NCBI RefSeq assembly: GCF_018991925.1
Contig: NW_024736071.1
Coordinates: 8,905,009 to 8,969,008 of the forward strand
Reading direction: 5' to 3'
Length of the DNA: 64,000 bases
DNA from: Homarus americanus
Taxonomy: Eukaryota > Arthropoda > Malacostraca > Decapoda > Nephropidae
The notes beneath the pieces are model-generated. The model searched no databases and had not been told where the DNA came from. It saw nothing but the letters and a program-made list of their open reading frames with translations. Shown one piece after another: positions 47,758 to 58,659 of the stretch (position 1 is its first letter; the number at the start of each line of letters is the position of its first letter). Position numbers and translations under genes: made by a program.

Positions 47758-48037
47758 TGGCCGCCTAGATCATCCCACTCACTCTCTGCATATAAATTAA
47801 TTTAATTTCTATCTGTACCCCATTTTACCCTTGGCTCGCGGTCAAAGTGCCTTAGTCCTCCACTAGTAAACAGAAGATAAATTAATTATATATTACTCTC
47901 ATTTATGCTACTTTTATTATAAAATATTTCTGATCTTTCCTACGAGAAAATAAATATTCTCTTTCCTGATAAAGTTTCCTTATATTTAAAGATCACAAGA
48001 AAAGATAGCAATTAATTTACAATAAGGAATAAATATT

Positions 48038-48450
48038 TGTATTTTTTGTTTGATTTGGTGAAAAATATTCAAGTGAACGTGGCCGCATTGCCCCGTGATC
48101 AGGCCGATCGTATCCGGCGATTGCGGAATGAAGATTGATAAATAAAAAACAGATATAAATGGTGAGCGGTTTGGGTGGTATGGGGTGATTCAATCCTAGT
48201 GGCATATATTTGTCAAAACCTCCCCATCCATCATACTCTGTATATGCCAAATCATTTATATAGTCTTTTTATGACACTTTACCCGCATTATCTGCATACT
48301 GTGTCCCAGGCTCTTATTATTTTAAAAACATGTTGATTTCGTCATCAAAAATCTATTTATGTAAACTCTACAAAATTCTGCGGTGTTGAAAATGTTGAAT
48401 AGCATTGTTGAGAGACGACACCAGACAGCATGTGCTGACATTATGGAGCT
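48038..48450 (-). repeat. Satellite-associated flank, arm B of the inverted pair
   Basis: Reverse complement of 28775-29184, with a few indels (for example 3-4 bases around the GGCATATAC region). It joins the satellite block at 48446. Confidence 0.88.
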
Positions 48451-49548
48451 TTAGTGATTTATGGTATATTACTGATACATGGTGTACCCCATAGTGTATT
48501 GCTGGTTCATAGCATAGTCCATAGTGTAATACTGGTACATGGTGCACCCCATAGTGTATTACTGGTCCATGGTGTACCCCATAGTGTATTACTGCTCCAT
48601 GGTGTTGTCCATAGTATATTGCTAGTACATGGTGCACCCCATAGTGTATTACTGGTCCATGGTGTACCCCATAGTGTATTACTGGTTCATGGTGTAGTCC
48701 ATAGTGTATTACTAGTACAATGGTGTACCCCATAGTGTATTGCTGTGTCAAGGTGCACCCCATAGTGTATTACTGGTCCATGGTATATAGTCCATAGTAT
48801 ATTACTGGTCCATAGTGTATTACTGGTAAATGGTGTAGTTCATAGTGTAGTCCATAGTTTGTTACTGGTCCATAGTGTATTACTGGTACATGATGTAGTC
48901 TATAGTGTATTACTGGTTCATGGTGCACTCCATAGTGTATTACTGGTCCATGGTGTACGTAATAGTGTATTGCTGGTCCATGGTGTACCTCATAGTGTAT
49001 CACTGGTTCATGGTGTACCCCATAGTGTATTACTGGTCCATGGTATACCCCATAGTGTATTACTGGTCCATGGTGTACCTCACAGTGTATTACTGGTTCA
49101 TGGTGTACCCCATAGTGTATTACTGGTCCATGGTGTACCTAATAGTGTATTACTGGTCCATGGTGCACCTCATAGTGTATTACTGGTTCATGGTGTGCCC
49201 CATAGTGTATTACTGGTCCATGGTGTACCCCATAGTGTATTACTGGTCCATGGTGTACCTCATAGTGTATTACTGGTTCATGGTGTACCCCATAGTGTAT
49301 TACTGGTCCATGGTGTACCCCATAGTGTATTACTGGTCCATGGTGCACTTCATAGTGTATTACTGATTCATGGTGTACCCCATAGTGTATTACTGGTCCA
49401 TGGTGCACTTCATAGTGTATTACTGGTTCATGGTGTACCCCCGTAGTGTATTACTGGTCCATGGTGTACCCCATAGTGCATTACTAGTCCATGGTGCACG
49501 TCATAGTGTATTACTGTTTCATGGTACACCCCATAGTGTATTATTTAT
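48446..49548. repeat. 30-bp satellite, block 1 of the inverted array
   Basis: Tandem CATAGTGTATTACTGGTCC plus ATGGTGTACCC units, the reverse complement of the 27596-28770 units. The region 48960-49440 is most regular, with a three-unit (90-bp) higher-order period in which GGTTCA replaces GGTCCA once per period. Confidence 0.93.
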
Positions 49549-49969
49549 TGTTATGACCTTAGGGTAGATGGTTACATAAACACAAATCACTTAAGTCTTT
49601 CAAATATATGAGAGTATTATTAATTATATTCTTAATCTCAAGTTCTCCCAAGATAGGTCAAGTTAACAGGTCAAGACCTAAACAAGTCAATAAATTATGA
49701 ACATTTATTAACTTATTCCAACCACCACATATGTACATAGAATAAAATAAATAACAATAATACTAAATGATAACCCGACAAAATTTGGTTTAAAAAAATT
49801 AATTACAGTTCGGAGAGCGCTTTTGGGATACTAATATGTAGCCCGAATGTTTAAAAAAAATGGCTAAGTGTGGGCGGGTAATGAGCGAAACTGCGCGAGC
49901 CAACCACTCACCATCCGAACCAACGTATTTCACACCAAGAACAGAAACTTATGGCGGACACTCATAACA
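49549..49969. mobile_element. Solo-LTR-like insertion in the satellite (421 bp)
   Basis: Non-satellite sequence interrupts the array. It starts TGTTATGA and ends TCATAACA, an 8-base terminal inverted repeat with the TG...CA ends of LTRs. It contains an AATAAA-type signal and no ORF. Flanking 5-mers (TTTAT and CTTGT) match only partly, so the class is uncertain. Confidence 0.5.
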
Positions 49970-50157
49970 CTTGTCCATAGTGTACCTCATAATGTATTAC
50001 TGGTCCATAATGTACGCCATAGTGTATTACTGGTACATGGTGTAGTCATAGTGCATTACTGGTAAATGGTGTAGTCTATAGTGTATTGCTGGTCAGTGGT
50101 GTACCTCATAATGTATTACTGGTCCATGGTGTAGTCCATAGCGTATTACTGGTACAT
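49970..50157. repeat. Satellite block 2 of the inverted array
   Basis: About six satellite units between the solo-LTR-like segment and the hAT-type element. Confidence 0.9.
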
Positions 50158-53100
50158 TAGGGTGTGTCATACGGAGGCGAATTTTTTTTTTTTTGAGTTT
50201 GAAAAATCGGCCCATGGTATTAATGATGTAGTTCTATGTGCAGAATCATGTGATATCTTCAGATTTGAAAAGTTTTCATTTTTTGCTAGGTAAATTTTTA
50301 ACTTGAAATCTTATGAAAATTGCAGTATTCCCAATCTTTTACCAACACCACTAAATAGCCGTATTTAAAGTAAGTAAATGTATCAGATTAATTTATTAGG
50401 ATGAAAATGATCCAGAATAGTGAAACGAATGATCTTGGACATTATTTATTAAATTATTCCTTAGAAAACAAATCATCAAATACAAAAAACCGGTTTTACT
50501 AATATCACGTAATTCTCGGTGTTGCGGCACAATTACAGAGAACATGTCTTTCTTTGCTTCTGTTTCTACTCATCACCTCCCTGCTGACCACCTGAGCTCG
50601 GATGTAGCCTTCCCTCCTCTCCTGGCTGTACACGTGACTGCTGGCCTCGCTCACTTGCTGTACACAACGCCCTATACTCTGGGTGTGCGAGGGCCAGGCA
50701 GGGACATGCATGGGGTTGTCCAGGAAAGCTCTGACTTGAACATTGGTGAGGCTGCAGGTAAGAGGGGGCTCACTGCCAGCCTAGATGTTATCCAGATCTA
50801 TGAGATCAGTGAGGGTCTTGGCACCTAGATTGACTTCAGGAGTCTTCCTGACCCTGAAGGAATCGTCACCAACTGATTCGTCATGCCCAGATCCTCTCAT
50901 AAGTCCTATATCCAAAGATCTTTTGACTGCCACTCTTCTCTCCCTCCTTTCATCCTTACTGCAGAGCATTGTCTGCAGAACTGCCCTCGGGATGAGCATA
51001 CAGGAAGATCTCCCCTGCCAGTCTGCTCCACAATCTGAACAACCTTCTTGGCTGACTCTCTTGTGAGCCTGTTGGAAGAGAAATATATTTCGGACCTTCG
51101 GAGAACGATGACTTGATCTTGTGTTGAACCAATTTGGCAAGTAGACACTCACGATGAATTGGACAATAAGTGTCAGGTTGTGAAGCTGGTTCCCTTTCAG
51201 TTTATGATGAGCGACCCAAATTCTGCAGAACCTGAGAGCCGTTGTGAGCCACCTAGAATGTGAGACTGGACCTATCTGCAGGTAAGCAAGTCTATCAGGC
51301 ATGACCCCAGTTTTGATGGCACTGCAAATCATGTAACCATAGTACTGGTCAGTACTCAGGTAGTCAATGACAGTATGTGCAAGCTCAACGAGTGGAGGGC
51401 CAACTGTGATTTTTTCAAAGCTCGGATTTATTTCTAACTCAGTGGCAGAGTCCAGCATCTTGCCAAGAGGACCAGACCATCTGTTGTTTGAAAGAGTCTT
51501 GCCATCCAACTCCTGGATCAGATGTCTGAGTGGCAACTCGTTGGTGTGGAGGTCACAAACAATCCAGACCAGCTTCCTCCCAATCTTCCGCTCTATCCAC
51601 TGTATGACCCCCTTTGCCACCCTGTGTTCGTGTTGGTGCTGTCCCCTCCAATGGCCTGCAGGGTCTGGTCTACGTTCCTCTCTCTGAGCCAGTTCACAAT
51701 GTTATCTGCTACTATCTCAGCTGGTTTCCTGATGTCATCTTTCTCTGGAGTGAAATGCCACAAATACTTCCCTCCTGATTCACTGCAGCAGGAGTAGTGT
51801 TCCTCCTTCACCATGGCAGGGAACAACTTGTCAGAATCTCCAACTTTCATGAACACTTTAGTGTCATCCCTTCTCCCATCAAAGAACAAACAATTGATTC
51901 CATTTTCTCTTATCCCCTTATCAAACTCCTCTTCTAGGTTACTGACAAGTTTCTCTTGAGCTCTCCTTACTTTGTTATGGATCTATCACCAGGTGAACAT
52001 CATCAGTGTTATCAAACCACCGTCAATCCAGGCAGCTGCTGCTATCTCTGCAGCTCTCTGGAGACCAGTGTGGTGTCGCATGCTGGCCAGAGCTATGCTC
52101 TCGATATCTTTCCTATTTCCCGAATCTTGAGCCTGGAAGGTTTGGGATCATTATTTTCAAGGGGGACAAAGCTCACCATCTTCCTGGTCAGCACTCGGAT
52201 CAGCCATGGGGGAAGTCATTATTAAACCCCTGAATCAGCTTGACTCCAATCAACGGCCTTTTTTTACTCACCCTGGGCCTTCTTTCAAGTCTCTTTTCCT
52301 CGGCATCTCTTCTCCTCTTTCTGTCTCTGGTGGCAGCTCTCCTGTCTCTTTGACTCCGGAATATCTTTGGCTAGAAATCATGAGAGCCCCTATATCGCCA
52401 GTCTCTGTGCTTTTGACAAATGCCAGCTCAATCACAGGAATCTTCTAGTTCACGCTTGGGTAAACACAGGAGATGTGGGCCCCGGATTTACAGCTCACGA
52501 TCGCATCCAAACTCAGGACAGAGAACAATTGGGCACTTGCAAGTAATTATGTCAAATAACTGGTCCAGCTAGTCTGGCAAGCTGTCCTTAACTGCAAGTT
52601 TTCCTCTCCCAAGAGAAGACTTTGCCTTTCCTAACTTGGCTAGCAGTCTCTCACTAATCTTCTTCTGACTTGTTGGTGACTGGAGGCTTGAAACTGGGAG
52701 CAGCAGCCAGGAGGTACTGTGCCAAGACAGCTTTTGGTCATATCACTGGCAATGTCTTTGCTTTGTGTTCTCTTGGTTCTTTTCACTGACTGCCTGAATA
52801 AAACACTGTGGCCTCAAAGCATCTCTCAATGTAGGCAACTCCCACTTCAGGAGCTCTCTCCAGACCCAAGATAGTGACTCTGAGATGGTTGGATTTTGGT
52901 CTTCATCCTGACACACAAGCAGCCATCGCAAATATTATCAACTTTATAAATGCATCAGAATCTGAAACAGAAAAAAATATTGTTAGTTGGGTTGTTAAAG
53001 AATGAAGTCAGAAAGTAATGTTCACTATTTAATTGTAATGCACCAATGCAGCTTTTTATTTAGATTTTCGATAAATTTCTACGCTAAATTTACCCAACAA

Positions 53101-53214
53101 AAGGTTGCAAAAATATTGAAACCGGAAATTATTTTCGTTTATATACACTAAAATCTACCAAAGTGATGGGCCATTAGTTTTAGCTGATCTTTCCTCCTAT
53201 GACAATAATCTTAC
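50158..53214 (-). mobile_element. hAT-type DNA transposon (3.06 kb) inserted in the satellite
   Basis: The left end TAGGGTGTGTCATACGGAGG and the inverted right end share TGTCATA followed by GGAGG. The flanks are TGGTACAT (50150-50157) and CGGTACAT (53215-53222), an 8-bp target duplication with one mismatch, as hAT elements make; GGTACAT also belongs to the satellite unit. Inside is one degenerate minus-strand gene spanning about 2.1 kb with RNase H-like features. Both ends plus an internal gene suggest a formerly autonomous element. Confidence 0.7.
50781..52931 (-). pseudogene. Putative hAT-like transposase, broken
   Basis: Read from 52931 down: an N-terminal segment (SLSWVWRELLKWELP), a Cys-rich segment near 52470-52560 (ITCKCPIVLCPEFGC), IPVIELAFVKS, then LVIDP and KVRRAQEKLVSNLEEE. 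These lead into INCLFFDGRRD near 51890 (candidate first Asp), AIGGDSTNTNTG near 51620, and VCDLHTNELPLRHL near 51540. Downstream are PVSHSRWLTTALRF near 51250, reminiscent of the hAT SRW/TRW block, and TLTDLIDLDNI before the stop at 50781. 50781-51620 is open for 279 residues and overlaps 51593-51889 in another frame. I recall similar unnamed repetitive proteins in arthropods but cannot name the family. Confidence 0.55.
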
Positions 53215-53354
53215 CGGTACATGGTAGTCATTGTGCATTACTGGTCCATGGTGTAGTCCATAGCGTATTACTGGTCCATGGTGTAGTCATTGTGCATTAC
53301 TGGTAAATGGTGTAGTCTATAGTGTATTGCTGGTCAGTGGTGTAGCCCATAGTG
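53215..53354. repeat. Satellite block 3 of the inverted array
   Basis: About five units (GTGCATTACTGGTCCATGG and GTAGTCCATAGCG variants) between two hAT-type insertions. Confidence 0.88.
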
Positions 53355-54047
53355 CAGTGGTTCTCAACCTTGTTTGCCCCATGCACCCCTTTCACCATAT
53401 GTCAGAATGTCATTCCCCCCTCCTTTCCAAGATTGTCTGCCTTAAAAAGTGCATTCCAAATAATATGCATATAATACTGAAAATCCTTTATTTTTTCCAT
53501 CTTAGTACATATACATTTACAATTTTACATGGATTATTTTTATAGTGGAGTTTTACAAATTAAATGCCAATTGAAAATGTTGATGGATTTATAAAACTTG
53601 AATAAAAGTAAAATAGTTTTTTTTTTTTTATAATGAATTACTTAACAGACCAAACTGAAGCATAATTCAATAAACAAAAAGTTCAATAGAATACCAGGGT
53701 ATTGTAAATTTGTAATTAATTTTATTCAGATGAAGATTACAGTCAATAGAAACTGATTGTTTTCTTCGCCAATTCTGGGATACGCGGAGGTGTGAAGAAC
53801 CACAACGCAGGTCATTTTTCTTACCTCAGCTCTACTACGTTAGCTGGTTTTTGTTGCAGCAGAGGTTGGCCTGACTCACAAAAGATGTCGACACAAACGG
53901 GCTTAATGCACGGATAGCTCTTGCCGCTTTTGGGGTAGGAATCGCATCAGGGCCAAATTCTGTTGTTCTCATCGAACATATCTCTTGCTCCCAGATCAGT
54001 TCCCCCTGAAAACCTGAATTCCCCCCCCCCCTGGTTGAGAACCCCTG
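53355..54047. mobile_element. hAT-type MITE (693 bp) inserted in the satellite
   Basis: The ends are CAGTGGTTCTCAACC and, inverted, CAGGGGTTCTCAACC, the terminal repeat widely seen in hAT elements. The 8-bp flanks CCATAGTG (53347-53354) and CTATAGTG (54048-54055) form a target duplication with one mismatch. No coding frame with a domain. It is probably a non-autonomous deletion derivative. Confidence 0.85.
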
Positions 54048-54650
54048 CTATAGTGTATTACTGGTCCATGGTGTAGTCCATAGTGTATTACTGGTACATG
54101 GTGAAGTCCATAGTGTATTACTGGTCCATAGTGTAGTCCATAGTCTATTACTGGTACATGGTGTAGTCCATAGCGTATTACTGGTCCAGGGTGTAGTCCA
54201 TAATGTATTACTGGTCCATGGTGAAGTTCATAGTGGTTCATGGTGTACCCCATAGTGTATTACTGATTCATAGTGTAGTCCATAGTGTATTGGTGGTCCA
54301 TGGTGTTGTCCATAGTGTAATACTGGTCCATGATGTATTACTGCTCCTTAGTGTATTACTGCTCCTTAGTGTATTACTGGTACATAATGTATTACTGCTC
54401 CTTAGTGTATTACTGCTCCTTAGTGTATTACTGGAACATAGTGTATTACTGCTCCATAATGTATTACTGCTCCATAGTGAATTACTGCTCCATAGTTTAT
54501 TACTGGTCCATAGTGTATTACTACTGGTCCATAGTGTATGACTGGTCCATAGTGTATTACTGCTCCATAATGTATTACTGGAACATAATGTATTACTGCT
54601 CCATAGTGTATTACTGCTCCATAGTTTATTACTGGTCCATAATGTATTAC
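54048..54650. repeat. Satellite block 4 of the inverted array
   Basis: Mostly the 18-bp form here (GTGTATTACTGCTCCATA, GTGTATTACTGGTCCATA), with the 30-bp form at the left end. Confidence 0.92.
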
Positions 54651-56351
54651 TTTTTTTTTTTTACGTGGCCTCCAGTCTCCCCCAATAGCCACACCTTCGT
54701 CACCATTTTATTACCTTAATATTAAATATCCTAGTACATAAGTAGCTATCCTATCTGTGTTGAATTAGTTGAGCCGCAGATCTATGCCGCATTCAGTGAC
54801 TGTAGCTTCATAGTCAATATCTGCAGCAGTTGTCGGGATTGGGGAAACTCTCGTTCCCCTGAGGCAGAGCAAAGCCGACCGAAGGAGAGAGAAAGACAGT
54901 CGACATCTCATCCAGGCTGTAACATAACTTCTGGGCTGCTGCTTCTGTTCGGAGATCACCTCCGAGAGTCTGGCGTAGAAACATCTTGCAATTGGTCCCA
55001 TCCCACCAGAGGTTGTGAACACTAGAGGAGTGAAGCTGCCTTGATCAACGTTTTGAATTCTCTCCCCATATGCCCTTCTCTTGTCGTTCTCGTTCCTCCT
55101 ATGTGCAGCATCGAGAGCTAGGTTACGGTGACATGTGGATCAAAAATCCTGATGTCGAAGAAAGCTTGCTGTCCCCGTGTCCAGAATCCTCGAGCACTGA
55201 CGTCCACACGGGCTTCGTTAGATGTGTTTGAAGTCTTGTGTTGGAAGATCTCACCATCCAATGGAAGGAGGGTCGGTTCTACCATGACATCCCGGCAGAT
55301 TTCCTTCAACATATTTGCGGTGAGGTCCCTTACCTCGTCATGCCTCATGCATATGAAGCCCCCATTCTTGCACACCATGGCGTGATCGCCATCATAGGAA
55401 GAGCCACACACGCATTGGGAGGGCAAACCTTCTACTGGCCGACCGTACCTTAGAGCAATGGCATCTGTAAATTCTTGTTTATTAAGACTGAAACCATTTG
55501 CCCTTATCGGTAACGTAGTTAACCAGTTTGAGGCGCCCACCTCCTGCGCTATAGCAACTTTTTTTTTCAAATTTTCTGGTACCTGCAGCAACATTTGCTG
55601 TAACTTATCATTTTGGCAGTGCTGTCGATCTGTCGTAATGGACCTTCGAATCTTATTTACTTCACTGGTATCCACCTCCCCTGTTGCATTCTGGGCTATT
55701 ATGTGGTCCGTGAGGGCTGCCGTGAGCTAAAGTGAATTTTGATGTTAGGTGGCAGCAATCTCCTCTGGATTGGTTAGTCCCATCCCTCCCAGTCTTGGTG
55801 GAAGTGCAAGAAGTGCTCTTTCTGCTGGGGTTAAGTCAGGGTGTTTCACTAATTTAGGAATGAAATTGACACTGATAACTTCTTCCAGAGGGTGGAGGAG
55901 GGGTCCAATATCAGGGATAGTAGGCATCAGGTAGTTCCAACGATGCTTGACTCCATGGGTGAATGCAGTAAAGGCCGCATGTGGCTCTGTGTTAGCAATC
56001 TCAGACAGAGCTTGGATTTCACTAACCCACTCATTCACCTTTCCCGCTACGTACTCGGTCTTGAAGTCAGTAGTGCCAATTACTGCGCCTAGATGTCTTT
56101 GGCCGTCCTTAGTTATTTTGACCTCACTTCCGCCAAAAATCTCAATTGCCCGTTCATAATGTTCTGGCTTCACGATGAGGAAGGACTTGCTGGCGTTTGG
56201 GTGGTACCCTATTTGTGGACCTCGCCATGTTACCAAGTCCCACCACTTTTTGATGCCCTCCACTTTTCGTGCTCCTGTAAGGTCATCAGCATATGCCACT
56301 TGTTTGACCCCAGTTGTTTCAAATTTTATTTCATGTTGGAGCACTGATAGG
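54651..56351 (-). mobile_element. RLE-type LINE, copy 2, inserted in the satellite
   Basis: The 3' end has poly(A) (poly(T) at 54651-54662), preceded by the tail with GGAGGCCACG and TAGGATATTTAATATT that also appears at 23290-23345 and twice near 24800-25000. The 5' end is truncated in the RT domain at 56351, where the satellite resumes. CCATAATGTATTAC precedes the poly(T), and CCATAGTGTATTAC follows the 5' end. This could be a target duplication but also fits the satellite period. Confidence 0.8.
54765..56350 (-). pseudogene. RLE-LINE RT end, zinc finger and restriction-like endonuclease
   Basis: From 56350 on the minus strand: GVKQVAYADDLTGARK (RT catalytic Asp pair), KWWDLVTWRGPQIGYHPNAS, RHLGAVIGT, then a thumb-like helical region ending LLALPPRLGGMGLTNPEE. 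After a stop/frame change, 55675-55118 (185 residues) carries CVCGSSYDGDHAMVC (C-x-C...H-x3-C finger), MRHDEVRD, NEARVDVSARGFW and FFDIRIFDP. 55022-54765 is the C-terminus. Finger, then Arg-His, then Asp...Asp-x-Arg resembles the restriction-like endonuclease module of R2/R4-group LINEs; the clade remains inferred. Confidence 0.65.
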
Positions 56352-56770
56352 CCATAGTGTATTACTACTGGTCCATAGTGTATTACTGCTCCATAATGTA
56401 TTACTGGAACATAATGTATTACTGCTCCATAGTGTATTACTGCTCCATAGTGTAATACTGGTCCATAGTATATTACTGGTCCATAGTGTATTACTGGTCC
56501 ATAGTGTAATACTACTGGTCCATAGTGTATTACTGGTCCATAGTGTATTACTGGTTCATAGTGTATTACTGGTCCATAATGTATTACTATTGGTTCATAG
56601 TGCATTACTGGTCCATAGTGCATTACTGGTTCATAGTGTATTACTGGTTCATAGTGTATTACTGGTCCATAGTGTATTACTGGTCCATTGCATATTACTG
56701 GTCCATAATGTTTTACTGGCCCGTAGTGTTTTACTGTCCCATGGTGTTTTACTGGTTCATAATGTGTAAC
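56352..56770. repeat. Satellite block 5 of the inverted array
   Basis: 18-bp units (GTGTATTACTGGTCCATA) that become irregular after 56690 (GTTTTACTGGCCC) and stop near 56770. Confidence 0.92.
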
Positions 56771-57928
<1,158 letters not shown>

Positions 57929-58084
57929 GTATGTGTATGGTGTGTATGTGTACAAGTATACAGCCCAATTCAAATTTCAAATTAACTTTAGTTGTAGATC
58001 TTCTGGTCACTTTATATATGAGATAAAACTAAAGTACACAGATATAGCAACAATATTACGTACAGGGCAACTAACAACACTACT

Positions 58085-58655
58085 TGCTAGAAAATTAACA
58101 ACTCCACGTACAAGACATATAAGCAATTCTACGTACAAGACGTACAAGTAACTCCACGTGCAAGACATATGAGCAATTCCGCGTACAAGACATATAAGCA
58201 ACTCCACGTGCAAGATATATAAGCAACTCCACACACAAGACTTACGAGCAACTCCACGTACAAGACATATAAGCAACTCCAGGCACAAGACATATCAGCA
58301 ACTCCATGTACAAGACATATGAGCAACTCCGCGTACAAGACATATAAGCAACTCCACGTGCAAGATATATAAGCAACTCCACACACAAGAAATATGAGCA
58401 ACTCCACGTACAAAATCTATAAGCAAACCCACGCACATGACATACAAGCAACTCCACGTACGATGCATATAAGCAAATCCACGCACAAGACATATGGGCA
58501 ACTCCACGTACAAGACAAATAAACAATTCCACCTGCAAGATATATAAGCAACTCCACGTACAAGACATATGAGCAACTCCACGTACAAGACAAATAAACA
58601 ACTCCACGTGCAAGATATATAAGCAACTCCACTCAAGTCATATAAGCAATTTCAC
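58085..58655. repeat. 25-bp tandem array (GCAACTCCACGTACAAGACATATAA)
   Basis: About 23 units. As 25 is not divisible by three, a 75-base cycle is open in all minus-strand frames and yields Cys/Leu-rich pseudo-proteins. No gene. Confidence 0.93.
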
Positions 58656-58659
58656 GTAC

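Noticed and set aside
45564..47805. Numerous overlapping Arg/Cys-rich and Ser/Leu-rich frames
   Set aside because: All frames are open in patches because the 27-bp units vary in length and lack TA-containing stops. No start context or domain.
48446..49540. CRISPR-like array (regular 30-bp repeats)
   Set aside because: The units are contiguous with no unique spacers, the setting is a eukaryotic transposon-rich region, and no cas gene is present.
50544..52448. Plus-strand frames across the hAT-type gene
   Set aside because: The minus strand gives a consistent series of family motifs over more than 2 kb; the plus-strand frames have none.
58007..58636. Cys-rich, toxin-like or membrane-like frames on the minus strand
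   Set aside because: They are translations of a 25-bp tandem repeat in three rotating frames. The cysteines recur with the repeat and do not form a fold.
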